A stretch of 24,340 nt of DNA. It comes from Bacteroidales bacterium. Lineage in GTDB: Bacteria > Bacteroidota > Bacteroidia > Bacteroidales > UBA1556. This document shows, piece after piece, positions 14,722-23,588 of this stretch (positions within the stretch are counted from its first letter, which is position 1; every line of letters begins with the position of its first letter). Both the position numbers and the translations under genes were made by a program. The DNA is taken from assembly GCA_029939445.1 (NCBI GenBank), contig JAOZSY010000002.1, positions 1 to 24,340 on the forward strand, given 5' to 3'. Below the pieces are notes generated by a model that was given only the letters and a program-made list of their open reading frames with translations, ran no database searches and was not told the DNA's origin.

Positions 14722-17268
14722 ATGAAGAAACTTTTAAGAAATCTAGCTTTAAGTATTATTTTGGCCTTAAGCATAGGTACTCCTTTAAAAGCTAGCCATT
14801 TTGCTGGCGCTGATTTAACTTATACATGCTTAGGAGGTAGTACATACCGAATTACATTATCTTTCTATAAAGATTGTAGTGGTATATCAGAACCCGCTCA
14901 AGCACCAATACTATTTTCTTGTTCGAGCAACCCTGTATTCAATATGAATATCTCTTTACCACAGATAGCTGGTACGGGGATGGAAATTACTCCTGGTTGT
15001 GCAGCACTGCCTACGTCTTGTAGTTTTAACGGTGGAAATAGCCCAAATTATGGTCATCCATATGGAATTAAAGAAGTCGTATATCAAGCAGTAGTAACAA
15101 TGCCTCCTTGCGATGAGTGGTCTATGTATTGGGCAAGTGGTGCAAGAAATCCAATTTCTACTTTGATGACTAGTGGTTCATGGTATATACCAGCAAAATT
15201 GAATAATTTGGACGCACCATGTAATAGTTCACCAACATTTTCGAACCGACCAATTGCAATAACTTGTATTAATCAGCAATTTACCTTTAATCACGGTGCA
15301 CAAGATCCTGATGGTGATTCATTATCTTATTCTTTTTATGCTCCTTATACTAGTGGTCCAAGTCCACTAACTTCGGTTATGTATTTGCCTCCATACTCTT
15401 CAACAAACTTTTTATTATCAAGTACACCTATTACTATTAACCAGGTAACTGGTGATGTTACTTTTACTCCTACAATGGTTCAATCCACTGTAACTGGTAT
15501 TAGAGTAGACGAATGGCGCGAAATAAATGGCATTATGGAAAATATTGGCTCAGTATACAGAGATATTCAACTTGTGGTAGTGGCTTGTAATAATATGCTC
15601 CCCGTATTAAGTGGAATGGATACTAACCTCACAGCTACATACAACCCTGCTGATACCGTCTATTATTTAGAAAAATGTAGAAGTAATGATCCCATAAAAT
15701 TTCATATTAATGGATTTGATGCAGACACATTTAATCCTGGTAATATTGGTAATCCCGAAAGATTTAAAATCTCATGGAATAATGGTATTCCAGGAGCTAA
15801 CTTTAATATCATAAATAATAATTCAGATAGTGCTTATGCCACTTTCGAATGGTTACCAACGGCAAATGATGTAAGTACAATCCCAAAATGTTTTACTGTA
15901 ACCGTACAAGATGAAGCATGTGGATATAATGGTGTTCAAACATTCTCATACTGTTTAGTAATTAGAGGTATGCTTGTAGAGATAGGAAGCGACACTCTTT
16001 TATGTAAGGGTGAAGAACTTATTGTTAATACCATTGCAGATACTACAACCGTAAATTATGAATGGTATATGAACGGAACCCTAATCCCTGGATTAACTCC
16101 TACCCAAGATAGCTTAATAATCGATTCTGGAACATTAACTGAAGGAACTAATTATCTTTCTATAAAAACTAATGATGGATCAACTACAATGGCATGTCCG
16201 GGAACTGATATGATAGAAATAGAAGTAGTTTATCAACCTGTAATTAATGGTACAATCCCTGATACAGCATTTTGCTCAGGAGGAGACGTAACATTTGATG
16301 CTGGAAAAGGCACTGTATATAACTGGACAAACTATAATGGTTTTTCTTTAGGAACAAGTCAAACTCATACATTTGAGAATACAGGAATATACTATCTATA
16401 TGTAGATGGTGGTAGCAATACTAGATGTGTTGATAATGATACTTTTAAAATATATTCTATTACTGGTCCTGAGCCAATCATTGATACATGCTTATGGGCC
16501 TCAGATTCTCCATTCACTATTGATGTAGATAAAGAATACCCAACTATAGATGCGGATATGGTATTTGAATGGTCCACAGGAAGCAATGATAGAACAATAG
16601 ATGTAAGCATATCAGGAAATTATTCTGTTTCTGTATCGCATCCAACTATCAGTTCAAGTGTAAAATGTTCTACTTCTGGAGATATAACTGTAATAGATCA
16701 AGCTACTATTATTGAAGGCATTCCATACCAAGCAGTAGAAGACGAGCCAATGCCAGGTTCTGATTGGACTGCAGGAGACCAAGATGTATGTACATACCAA
16801 AGAATTAGATTTAGAGGGCCAATCCCTCCATCAGGCTTTGCATATAATTATCTATGGAAGCAGGACGGCTCACAAGTATCGTCAACAGATTTCTTCTTCT
16901 TTATGCAAAAAGAAATGGGTGATTATGAACTCTCTCTTAATATTAATGGTTGCGAAGACAAAGTAACTGTTACAGCAATTAATTGTGAAGTAGATGTTCC
17001 TAATATTATTACTCCTAATGGAGATGGTATGAATGACCAATTTAGAATAATGCTTACTGGCGATGGTGCTCCACCATTCTTTAACGCTTTTCCTAACTCT
17101 ACACTAATCATTTATAACCGATGGGGTAAGAAAGTATACGAAAGCAATAATTACCAAAACGAATGGGACGGAGAAGACCTAACTGATGGTGTTTATTACT
17201 GGAACCTTTTCTTAGCTGATGGTAAAGAAACTGAGATGAATGGTACTGTTACTATTCTAAGAAAATAA
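14722..17268 (+). CDS. Large secreted protein with gliding-motility/CHU_C (type-B T9SS) C-terminal domain
   Basis: 848 residues, with a signal peptide cleaved near LKA/S (about residue 24). It is followed by SHFAGADLTYTCLGG, an opening seen at the mature start of many large Bacteroidota surface proteins. The body is Cys-, Thr- and Asn-rich and seems built of beta-sandwich/Ig-like modules; repeated clauses such as DTLLCKGEELIV, DTAFCSGGDVTF and QDVCTYQRIRFRG mark module starts. The C-terminal 92 residues (757-848) begin VPNIITPNGDGMNDQF and contain IYNRWGKKVYES and DGVYYWNLF, the signature of the gliding-motility-associated (CHU_C) domain used as a type-B T9SS sorting signal. The likely role is cell-surface adhesion or structure; no catalytic domain was recognised. 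A strong terminator follows. Confidence 0.88.
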   Translation: MKKLLRNLALSIILALSIGTPLKASHFAGADLTYTCLGGSTYRITLSFYKDCSGISEPAQAPILFSCSSNPVFNMNISLPQIAGTGMEITPGCAALPTSCSFNGGNSPNYGHPYGIKEVVYQAVVTMPPCDEWSMYWASGARNPISTLMTSGSWYIPAKLNNLDAPCNSSPTFSNRPIAITCINQQFTFNHGAQDPDGDSLSYSFYAPYTSGPSPLTSVMYLPPYSSTNFLLSSTPITINQVTGDVTFTPTMVQSTVTGIRVDEWREINGIMENIGSVYRDIQLVVVACNNMLPVLSGMDTNLTATYNPADTVYYLEKCRSNDPIKFHINGFDADTFNPGNIGNPERFKISWNNGIPGANFNIINNNSDSAYATFEWLPTANDVSTIPKCFTVTVQDEACGYNGVQTFSYCLVIRGMLVEIGSDTLLCKGEELIVNTIADTTTVNYEWYMNGTLIPGLTPTQDSLIIDSGTLTEGTNYLSIKTNDGSTTMACPGTDMIEIEVVYQPVINGTIPDTAFCSGGDVTFDAGKGTVYNWTNYNGFSLGTSQTHTFENTGIYYLYVDGGSNTRCVDNDTFKIYSITGPEPIIDTCLWASDSPFTIDVDKEYPTIDADMVFEWSTGSNDRTIDVSISGNYSVSVSHPTISSSVKCSTSGDITVIDQATIIEGIPYQAVEDEPMPGSDWTAGDQDVCTYQRIRFRGPIPPSGFAYNYLWKQDGSQVSSTDFFFFMQKEMGDYELSLNINGCEDKVTVTAINCEVDVPNIITPNGDGMNDQFRIMLTGDGAPPFFNAFPNSTLIIYNRWGKKVYESNNYQNEWDGEDLTDGVYYWNLFLADGKETEMNGTVTILRK

Positions 17269-17287
17269 AACACTGATGACAAATAAT

Positions 17288-17324
17288 AAAAAAGGCTGAT
17301 AATAATATTATCAGCCTTTTTTTT
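17288..17324 (+). terminator. Strong intrinsic terminator after the CHU_C protein gene
   Basis: GGCTGATAAT (17294-17303) pairs perfectly with ATTATCAGCC (17307-17316) around a 3-nt loop. An A-run (17288-17293) and a T-run (17317-17324) flank the stem and extend it, and would make it work in both directions. It begins 20 nt after the stop codon. Confidence 0.9.
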
Positions 17325-17362
17325 ATACTTTTACCATTCTTATTAATTAAAAAATTATACAC

Positions 17363-18232
17363 ATGAAATTTAAATTTATAATACTTCTAATCACATCAGC
17401 TGTAATAATGGCAATGACCTCAGATCTAAAACCTTATAATATTTTTAACAAAAAAGCTAAGGTTCAAAAGTTTGATAAAGTAATTGATAAATTAAGTGAA
17501 GCTGACATTGTTTTCTTTGGCGAGCTACATAATAATTCTATTTCGCATTGGTTAGAGTTTGAAGTTGCTAAAGCCTTATTTCAAAAGCATGGAGATAGCT
17601 TTGTGATGGGTGCTGAGATGTACGAAGCTGATCAACAATTAATTATTGATGAGTATTTATCGGGAGCAGTAAAATATAAATATTTTGAAGACCAAGCTCG
17701 TTTATGGCCTAATGAGAAAACTGATTATGCTCCAATACTTAAGTTTGCACAAGAAAACCATATTCCAATGATCGCTACAAACGTACCTCGTAGATACGCT
17801 GCAATTGTGAATAAAGGTAGCTTGAATGCACTAGACTCACTTAGTGATGAAGCAAAGCAATATATTGCACCGCTACCTATTCACTATTTTGAGAACGCGG
17901 CTTGTTATACAGGAATGATTGCTGCAATGGGTGGTCACAAAAGTGCTAGAATGACTAATATTGTAAAAGCGCAAGCATTAAAGGATGCTACAATGGCTCA
18001 TTTTATTCTTAAAAATTGGACAGAAGGAAAACATTTTTACCATTTTAATGGAGCCTACCATTCTGATAATTATGAAAGCATAATATTATATCTAAAAAAG
18101 GCAAATCCAGAACTTAAAATAGCAACCATTACTACTGTATCTCAAGAAAATATTGATACCATAAGTGAGGAAACTCAGATGAGTGCAGATTTTATAATTG
18201 CTGTTGATGAAGATATGACCACTACATATTAA
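17363..18232 (+). CDS. ChaN-like (haem-binding uptake, Tiki-superfamily) exported protein
   Basis: A 289-residue protein with an N-terminal hydrophobic segment (about 4-18) acting as signal peptide or anchor. There is no lipobox cysteine, unlike classical ChaN lipoproteins. Family features are VFFGELHNN (50-58), MGAEMYEADQQ (82-92), NVPRRYAA, and the late YHFNGAYHSDN. The conserved Glu and His of GELHN and the AYH are those shared with ChaN/EreA-like proteins, in which they form the active or haem site. ChaN of Campylobacter binds haem dimers and is implicated in iron uptake; other members of the superfamily may be metalloproteases, so the function is open. It lies upstream of the cysteine peptidase by 46 nt on the same strand. 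Both begin with export signals. Confidence 0.82.
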   Translation: MKFKFIILLITSAVIMAMTSDLKPYNIFNKKAKVQKFDKVIDKLSEADIVFFGELHNNSISHWLEFEVAKALFQKHGDSFVMGAEMYEADQQLIIDEYLSGAVKYKYFEDQARLWPNEKTDYAPILKFAQENHIPMIATNVPRRYAAIVNKGSLNALDSLSDEAKQYIAPLPIHYFENAACYTGMIAAMGGHKSARMTNIVKAQALKDATMAHFILKNWTEGKHFYHFNGAYHSDNYESIILYLKKANPELKIATITTVSQENIDTISEETQMSADFIIAVDEDMTTTY

Positions 18233-18233
18233 T

Positions 18234-18241
18234 TATATTTG
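18234..18241 (+). promoter_or_regulatory. Putative -7 box for the C1 peptidase
   Basis: TATATTTG, a perfect TAnnTTTG, begins one nt after the ChaN-like stop codon, 37 nt before the next start. It suggests independent transcription of the peptidase gene. Confidence 0.4.
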
Positions 18242-18278
18242 CAAACTGAATAAATTATTAATTATAACCCTAAATAAA

Positions 18279-19475
18279 ATGAACAAATTATTAACTTTAG
18301 CATTGGTAATGCTAATAGGCCTTGGAGCTATTGCTCAAGATGAGGAAAAAGAAAAACAAGAAGGATATGTATTTACGGATACAAAAGTAATTCCTCACAC
18401 ATCGGTAAAGAGCCAATATCGCTCAGGTACTTGTTGGAGCTTTAGTGCAATTAGCTTTATCGAAGCAGAATTAATGCGTACTGGCAAAGGAGATATTGAC
18501 TTATCAGAAATGTTTGCTGTACACCATACTTATTACGATAAATCAATTCAATATGTACGTATGCACGGAAACCTTAACTATGGTGCAGGTGCTGGTTTTG
18601 GCGATGTTTTTCATGTGATTAAAGAATATGGAATGACTACTGAAGAAGCTTATAATGGACTTAATTACGGGACAGAAAACCATGTTCATGGCGAAATGGA
18701 TGCAATGCTTTTAGCAATGGTACAATCTGTAATAAAAGACAAAAACAGAACATTGACACCAGTTTGGCCAAACGCTATTAAAGCAACTATTAATACGTAT
18801 TTAGGTCCAATTCCTGAAGACTTTGAGTATGATGGAAAGAAAGTTACACCACGTGCTTTTGCTGATAATATAATGGAGTTTGATTATGACGATTATGTTT
18901 TCCTTACTTCATATTCTCACCACCCTTTTTACGAAGAGTTTGCTGTGGAAGTACCTGACAACTGGGCTTTAGACTTAAGTTATAACCTGCCTTTAAATGA
19001 ACTTATGCAAGTTATTGACAATGCTATTGAGAATGATATGACTGTAGCTTGGGCTGCTGATGTTAGCGAAAAAGGTTTTAAATGGAGCAATGGTTATGCT
19101 GTAGTTCCTGAAACAGATATTAAAAACTTATCAGGTTTGGAGCAAGCTAAATGGGAAGACAAAAGTGCTAAAGAAATCAAAAAAGGTTTACTTTCTGCAG
19201 AAGGTCCTGCTCAGGAGAAAGAAATTACTCAAGAAGTTAGACAAATGGCTTATGATAACTACCAAACAACTGATGACCACGGAATGCACATTGTAGGTGT
19301 TGCTAAAGATCAAAATGGTAACCTTTACTATAAAATCAAAAACTCATGGGGTGTTGACCAAAAATATGATGGTTACTTCTATGCATCAAAAGCTTTTGTA
19401 GAGTATAAAACTATGGATATAGTAATTCATAAAGATGCTCTTCCTAAGGATATCAAAAAGAAATTGGGTTTGTAA
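18279..19475 (+). CDS. Secreted papain-like (C1B, bleomycin hydrolase-type) aminopeptidase
   Basis: A 398-residue cysteine peptidase with a signal peptide ending GAIAQ (about residue 20). The catalytic set is complete: oxyanion Gln46 in SQYRSGTCWSFS, nucleophile Cys52, His337 in DDHGMHIVG, and Asn355 in KNSWG. The insert between the Cys and His blocks and the wording DLSEMFAVHHTYYDK are typical of the C1B (PepC/bleomycin hydrolase) family, which are cytosolic hexameric aminopeptidases. Bacteroidota commonly carry exported versions, as here. It probably degrades short peptides in the periplasm or outside the cell. A perfect -7 box precedes it, and a hairpin terminator (19567-19599) lies at the convergent junction with the next gene. 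Confidence 0.93.
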   Translation: MNKLLTLALVMLIGLGAIAQDEEKEKQEGYVFTDTKVIPHTSVKSQYRSGTCWSFSAISFIEAELMRTGKGDIDLSEMFAVHHTYYDKSIQYVRMHGNLNYGAGAGFGDVFHVIKEYGMTTEEAYNGLNYGTENHVHGEMDAMLLAMVQSVIKDKNRTLTPVWPNAIKATINTYLGPIPEDFEYDGKKVTPRAFADNIMEFDYDDYVFLTSYSHHPFYEEFAVEVPDNWALDLSYNLPLNELMQVIDNAIENDMTVAWAADVSEKGFKWSNGYAVVPETDIKNLSGLEQAKWEDKSAKEIKKGLLSAEGPAQEKEITQEVRQMAYDNYQTTDDHGMHIVGVAKDQNGNLYYKIKNSWGVDQKYDGYFYASKAFVEYKTMDIVIHKDALPKDIKKKLGL

Positions 19476-19486
19476 TAAAAAAGATT

Positions 19487-19511
19487 TCAGTCTTCAGCTC
19501 TCAGTCTTCAG
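19487..19511. repeat. Direct repeat TCAGTCTTCAG, two copies with a 14-nt period
   Basis: The 11-mer occurs at 19487-19497 and 19501-19511, immediately after the C1 peptidase stop. Short low-complexity runs of this CAGTCTTCAG style are scattered in Bacteroidota genomes between convergent genes. No function is apparent. Confidence 0.6.
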
Positions 19512-19566
19512 TATTTTTCACGTAGATTGAGAGTTGAAAATTGAAAAAATATACTATATCGTAATT

Positions 19567-19599
19567 GTCACAATCTTTAAAAAAATTGTGACTTTTTTT
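19567..19599 (+). terminator. Intrinsic terminator of the C1 peptidase gene
   Basis: GTCACAAT (19567-19574) pairs with ATTGTGAC (19585-19592) across a 10-nt loop, followed by a T-run at 19593-19599. It touches the stop codon of the convergent epimerase gene and could serve both strands. Confidence 0.8.
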
Positions 19600-20440
19600 A
19601 TTTAAAAACAATCGACACCTTAGACTCCCAGCATTCTCCAGGCAATATCTGATATGGATCTATATTAATCTTATTTTGTGCATTGGCAGGCTCTATACAA
19701 ATATAATCAGTATCAGGAGTTTTGCGCCATACAGTAAGACGGTTAAAATCTTTATTATTATATCTTATTTCAACAGATCTTTCTCTACCAATATCCACTT
19801 TAGTTATTTCAGATTTATGATTAATAAGGTTAATATCTGGAGCTCCTTTTATCACAAAACTATTCTCACTAAACATATCCAAATAATCACTTTTAATCAC
19901 TTCTTCCACTTCTGAGAAATTTTTGCTTAGATTATAATTAATAGCTCTCGTTTGTAAGATAATATTTTCTTTATCATAAACCCTAAAATACGGATGAACT
20001 CCTGGCGAAATAGGCGTCTTACTATTACTCAAGTTTTTCCATTGAAAATTTATAGATAGTTTATTTCCCTGCAATTCAAACTTCACTCCAAATTCAAAAT
20101 CAAAAGGATATTTTGCTTTTGTTTCGTCTGTTGATTTAAGTTTAAGCTCTAATACTGTATCTGATTGTTCAACAAGCTCAAAATCCATATCACGAATAAA
20201 GCCATGTTGATTCATTGAATATTCTTTACTCTCTACTACAAATTTATTATTGACTAAAGGCCCAAAATTAGGAAAACAAAGAGGAATTCCACTATGTGAT
20301 ATATCATTTGAGTTATAAAATAAACGATTATTATCCCCTTCTATAAAAGCTAATACTTTTGCTCCAAAGGAATCGATTATTACCTTATTTGAGCCATCAA
20401 ATAGATCATACTTTTTACCAATTGTAATAATCTCATTCAT
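19598..20440 (-). CDS. Aldose 1-epimerase / D-hexose-6-phosphate mutarotase-like protein
   Basis: A 280-residue, leaderless cytosolic protein of the galactose-mutarotase beta-supersandwich fold. Expected blocks are present in order: GIPLCFPNFG (51-60), QHGFIRD (78-84, His79), the SPGVHPYF block (145-152) with His149, and the catalytic base Glu250 in YICIEPANA. The wording, in particular the PLCFPNFG and HGFIRD blocks, is nearer to the YeaD-type hexose-6-phosphate mutarotases and general aldose 1-epimerases than to GalM. It would interconvert alpha and beta anomers of sugars. The substrate is unknown. It starts 7 nt after the Omp28-like gene and is likely to share its transcript, although no functional link is evident. 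Confidence 0.85.
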   Translation of the reverse strand: MNEIITIGKKYDLFDGSNKVIIDSFGAKVLAFIEGDNNRLFYNSNDISHSGIPLCFPNFGPLVNNKFVVESKEYSMNQHGFIRDMDFELVEQSDTVLELKLKSTDETKAKYPFDFEFGVKFELQGNKLSINFQWKNLSNSKTPISPGVHPYFRVYDKENIILQTRAINYNLSKNFSEVEEVIKSDYLDMFSENSFVIKGAPDINLINHKSEITKVDIGRERSVEIRYNNKDFNRLTVWRKTPDTDYICIEPANAQNKINIDPYQILPGECWESKVSIVFK

Positions 20441-20447
20441 GTATTTT

Positions 20448-21314
20448 CTATTTCAAACTAACTTGTTGAGCCTGAACAACTTCTTTCTCACGACTTCCAT
20501 CAGCATAATAAGCAAAAGCAACAATATCCACATGGTCAGGGTTCATTGATCCAACAGGTATTGCTGAATAAGATTTTATGAAAGTCTGGCCTTTACTAAT
20601 TGATGTAGCAAACTCTTCACCCCAAGCTGTATTAACAGCAGCACGCAATACATGATTATGGTGATAGTCCATTACATCGTCTCCATTATTTATATTAGGG
20701 TCAATATTCATTTGAGCAGAAATAATTTCACTTTCAGTTATCAATACTGAAAGATTATACTTACCAGCAGGCATATCTTTCATTGCTGTAATCTTAACTT
20801 CCAAATCAAAAGTACTCCCACCAGAAAAAACTGGCTTAATTTCAATATACAAATCTGGTTTTTCGTCCAAAGAATCCAAAACTTTTGACACTTCAGTGCC
20901 AAACTCAGCTTTTTCTATTAAATAGCTACCATTTACTTTAGTTCTATTAACCATTCCCTTTGGTAAAGGAGCAGTTGTTCCTCCAAAAAACAATGAAAGC
21001 TCTTCTCCATCAGCAGTTTTATAATCTGCGTCATAAGGAGGAAAGCTCATATCGGCAAAACTACTTGTATGTATAGCTACAGTAACCATTCTATCGCCAT
21101 ATACTTGATGCAATTCATCAATAGTTACATGCGCCGACGGGCAGTTAACGCATTGGTGGCCTGTATAATCCTCAAAAAGCAATTTACGAACAGTATCACC
21201 AGTAACTCCACTACCACCAGTTTCTTTATATGGACCTTCAATTTTGTCGCAGGAAGTAGTAATTAATACTAATGCTGACAAAACTCCAATTAATAATATC
21301 AATATTTTTTTCAT
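20448..21314 (-). CDS. Omp28-related outer-membrane lipoprotein with thioredoxin-like CxxC
   Basis: A 288-residue protein. The lipoprotein signal peptide ends in LVLITTSC with the lipidated Cys22. The mature chain contains LLFEDYTGHQCVNCPSAH (45-62), with CVNC (Cys55, Cys58) placed as in a thioredoxin-fold active site. DRMVTVAIHTSSF follows, as in Omp28 family members (Omp28 was first described in Porphyromonas gingivalis). The second half is a beta-rich domain with FDLEVKITA and YNLSVLITES. The role is unknown; extracytoplasmic disulfide handling or adhesion are suggestions from the fold. It follows the DUF6029-type OMP gene by 18 nt and precedes the epimerase by 7 nt, so the three are very likely one operon. 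Confidence 0.88.
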   Translation of the reverse strand: MKKILILLIGVLSALVLITTSCDKIEGPYKETGGSGVTGDTVRKLLFEDYTGHQCVNCPSAHVTIDELHQVYGDRMVTVAIHTSSFADMSFPPYDADYKTADGEELSLFFGGTTAPLPKGMVNRTKVNGSYLIEKAEFGTEVSKVLDSLDEKPDLYIEIKPVFSGGSTFDLEVKITAMKDMPAGKYNLSVLITESEIISAQMNIDPNINNGDDVMDYHHNHVLRAAVNTAWGEEFATSISKGQTFIKSYSAIPVGSMNPDHVDIVAFAYYADGSREKEVVQAQQVSLK

Positions 21315-21332
21315 AATTATATTTTATATAGT

Positions 21333-22982
21333 TTAAAAACTACTATTAATTGTTAGACTTAAACCATTAGAAGCAGGAACCGCTCTACATACTCCACCAA
21401 CACAAAGAATACCTTCACGCTGTTTTCCATAACTCATAGAAATACGAGTAGCACCATGAGTATAACCAGTAGTTAAAGAAGGATAAAGAGCTGCTTCTGT
21501 TGTACCATGACTATTACTAATACCATGATTATAGAGTAATATTCCTGCCACAAAAAAGCCTTTGCGATTATACTCCAACATACCCGATGACCAATTACCA
21601 TCATCTTGCTCTGTAGTTAATAATTGCGCTTCTAAGTGTAAGGAATTGTATGGTTTAAACTTCCACCATATATCTGCAATATATATATTTGCTTTTACAT
21701 TAGGAGCATTATGACCTTCGTTAATAAGCATATTATAAAATACATTCATATACATAAGGCTAACTTTCCATTTTTTATTAAGTTTACGAGTAAATTTTAT
21801 ATTAAAATCATGATAAAATTTTTCATCTCCAACTTTAAAAAAATTCGATGCATAGCCCAGCGTTCCTGGCACACCAATAGCTGTAGTATCACTAGGCGCC
21901 TGCTTAGCAATATCGTAAGAAACAGAGTAGTTTAAATCTACACTAGTACCATATTTACCACCATACCATGTTTTCTTCTTTATTTTGTAAAAGACTGTTG
22001 CCTGCAAACCCATTTGATTATTCGCTTGCGAAGCATAAGGGTACATAGCTGCAAGGCTAAAAGCGTGCTGACGTGTCATGGCTGGTATATATCCTACTGG
22101 TAAATCAAAGCCCGTTGACGCTCTATTGGATCTATAATCCATATTATCAGAACGCTCAGCTTGTAAGCTGAATCCCAACCCTCTGGTAGAGTATCCAATC
22201 TCTGCAATTACAGCATTACCATTTTTATAAATCATATTATTGGTGGCATTGGGGTCATTAATTTTTCCACCAGCTTCAAATTTGAAGTTAAAACCTCCAT
22301 GATAAACTTGAAAACGACCAGCATAAGCACCAACATTTTCGGGAAGCTTATATAGTGGGTCAGCATCTGTTTGAAAACGACTTACGAAGCTTCCACCAAC
22401 AAATACTCTAGTTTTTGTTTCAGCTAATTTCGCAAACATATCATTAACCGACAACTGAGCATCAATACCCCTTACCAAACCTGGGCCTAAATCCCAATAA
22501 AATCTCTGTTTTGCAATTAATCCAGTAATTGTTAGAGCCTTCATTTTATACTTTACCCTAATACCATCAAAAGCATTATCGAAACCAAGATTCCACTCTT
22601 GATAAGATCGAAGAACCATTCCTGAACCAAATTGTTCATAAAAATTACCTACAGTAACATCAACTTTATCACCATTATATCTTAGATATCTATTACCAAA
22701 ACCATTACCTTTCCAACGTGGGTCATAACCCTGCATTTGAGGCATAAATAATTCGTAACGCATTCCTGCTTCGAATTTTTTATTGGTATATCGCATCTCA
22801 AAGAAAGCATTCATAGCTATCTTTTCAGGAATTTCATCAGCTCCAATTACCGAATCTTTATTATAATACTGTGCATCGGTTTGGAAACTACCATGCACTT
22901 CACCACCACCTAAGACTTGCGAATAAGACTTAACGCTATAAGCAAATAGATATACGACAATAAAAAGTAAAATTCTTTTCAT
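21333..22982 (-). CDS. DUF6029-type outer-membrane beta-barrel protein
   Basis: 549 residues with a signal peptide (1-21). It is followed by a long succession of amphipathic beta-strands rich in aromatic residues and alternating polar residues, ending in a C-terminal phenylalanine (NSSF), the expected outer-membrane barrel signature. The GNFYEQFGSGMVLRSY and GFDNAFDGIRVKYK segments and the C-terminal KQREGILCVGGVCRAVP, with its Cys pair, are features I associate with the DUF6029 family of Bacteroidota, usually encoded next to Omp28-like lipoproteins as here. The cargo or substrate is unknown. Eighteen nt separate it from the Omp28-like gene, and a terminator separates it from the upstream tlpA-like gene, so its own promoter should lie in the short stretch 22983-23003. 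Confidence 0.8.
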   Translation of the reverse strand: MKRILLFIVVYLFAYSVKSYSQVLGGGEVHGSFQTDAQYYNKDSVIGADEIPEKIAMNAFFEMRYTNKKFEAGMRYELFMPQMQGYDPRWKGNGFGNRYLRYNGDKVDVTVGNFYEQFGSGMVLRSYQEWNLGFDNAFDGIRVKYKMKALTITGLIAKQRFYWDLGPGLVRGIDAQLSVNDMFAKLAETKTRVFVGGSFVSRFQTDADPLYKLPENVGAYAGRFQVYHGGFNFKFEAGGKINDPNATNNMIYKNGNAVIAEIGYSTRGLGFSLQAERSDNMDYRSNRASTGFDLPVGYIPAMTRQHAFSLAAMYPYASQANNQMGLQATVFYKIKKKTWYGGKYGTSVDLNYSVSYDIAKQAPSDTTAIGVPGTLGYASNFFKVGDEKFYHDFNIKFTRKLNKKWKVSLMYMNVFYNMLINEGHNAPNVKANIYIADIWWKFKPYNSLHLEAQLLTTEQDDGNWSSGMLEYNRKGFFVAGILLYNHGISNSHGTTEAALYPSLTTGYTHGATRISMSYGKQREGILCVGGVCRAVPASNGLSLTINSSF

Positions 22983-23003
22983 AATAATATTTTAACCGAT
23001 AAA

Positions 23004-23042
23004 AACAAAAGAGTAAGATTAAATTATTCTTACTCTTTTGTT
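23004..23042 (-). terminator. Intrinsic terminator after the TlpA-like gene
   Basis: AACAAAAGAGTAAGA (23004-23018) pairs perfectly over 15 bp with TCTTACTCTTTTGTT (23028-23042) around a 9-nt loop. On the minus strand the right arm continues into a T-run, placing it just after the thioredoxin stop codon and before the DUF6029 gene. Confidence 0.88.
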
Positions 23043-23050
23043 CCTAATAT

Positions 23051-23563
23051 TTATATTTCCTCACCATTTTTAAGCTTCTTTACTAGCTCTATAAGCTCTA
23101 ATTCCGAACCTTCAGTAAACGAAGTGTGTTGCCACACTATTTCGCCTTTTCCATTTAATAAAAAAGTATGAGGTACAATATTTACTCCCATTGCTCTTTT
23201 AAAATCACCATTCTCATCAAGATATACTTCGTATTCCCAACCTTTACCATTAACCATAGGAAGCACTCCTCCCGAAGTACGTGAATTATCAACAGAAATT
23301 GCAATAAGCTTAACTCCTGTTTCATCTTGCCAATCTTCGTAAACCTCTGCTATAGTATTTAATTCTGTAATACAAGGCTTGCACCATGTTGCCCAAAAAC
23401 TTATAATTATAGGATTACCACCATTCTGAAAAGTAGAAGTATTTACTATTCTTCCATCAAGACTTTTTACATCAACTTTAGGTAAACTTGCCTTATTACC
23501 ACTAGTAAAAGAAAGTAATAAGACTGTGACAAAAAACATTGCCATTAATTGAAATTTTTTCAT
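23051..23563 (-). CDS. TlpA-like exported thioredoxin-fold protein
   Basis: 170 residues. A signal peptide/anchor (about 4-21, no lipobox Cys) is followed by a TlpA/ResA-type AhpC-TSA thioredoxin domain with SFWATWCKPC (55-64, active Cys61 and Cys64). The cis-Pro stretch NIVPHTFLL comes later. Such proteins reduce disulfides in the periplasm, for example in cytochrome c maturation or in protein-specific redox repair. The 4-turn LNTIAEVYEDW helix and the VISVDNSR-type strand are as expected. It lies upstream of the DUF6029/Omp28-like run on the same strand but is separated by a terminator. With the CxxC of the Omp28-like protein, the locus has a redox flavour (inference). A perfect -7 box lies 25 nt upstream. 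Confidence 0.9.
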   Translation of the reverse strand: MKKFQLMAMFFVTVLLLSFTSGNKASLPKVDVKSLDGRIVNTSTFQNGGNPIIISFWATWCKPCITELNTIAEVYEDWQDETGVKLIAISVDNSRTSGGVLPMVNGKGWEYEVYLDENGDFKRAMGVNIVPHTFLLNGKGEIVWQHTSFTEGSELELIELVKKLKNGEEI

Positions 23564-23588
23564 ATTTAAAATTGTTTTTTCATTAATG

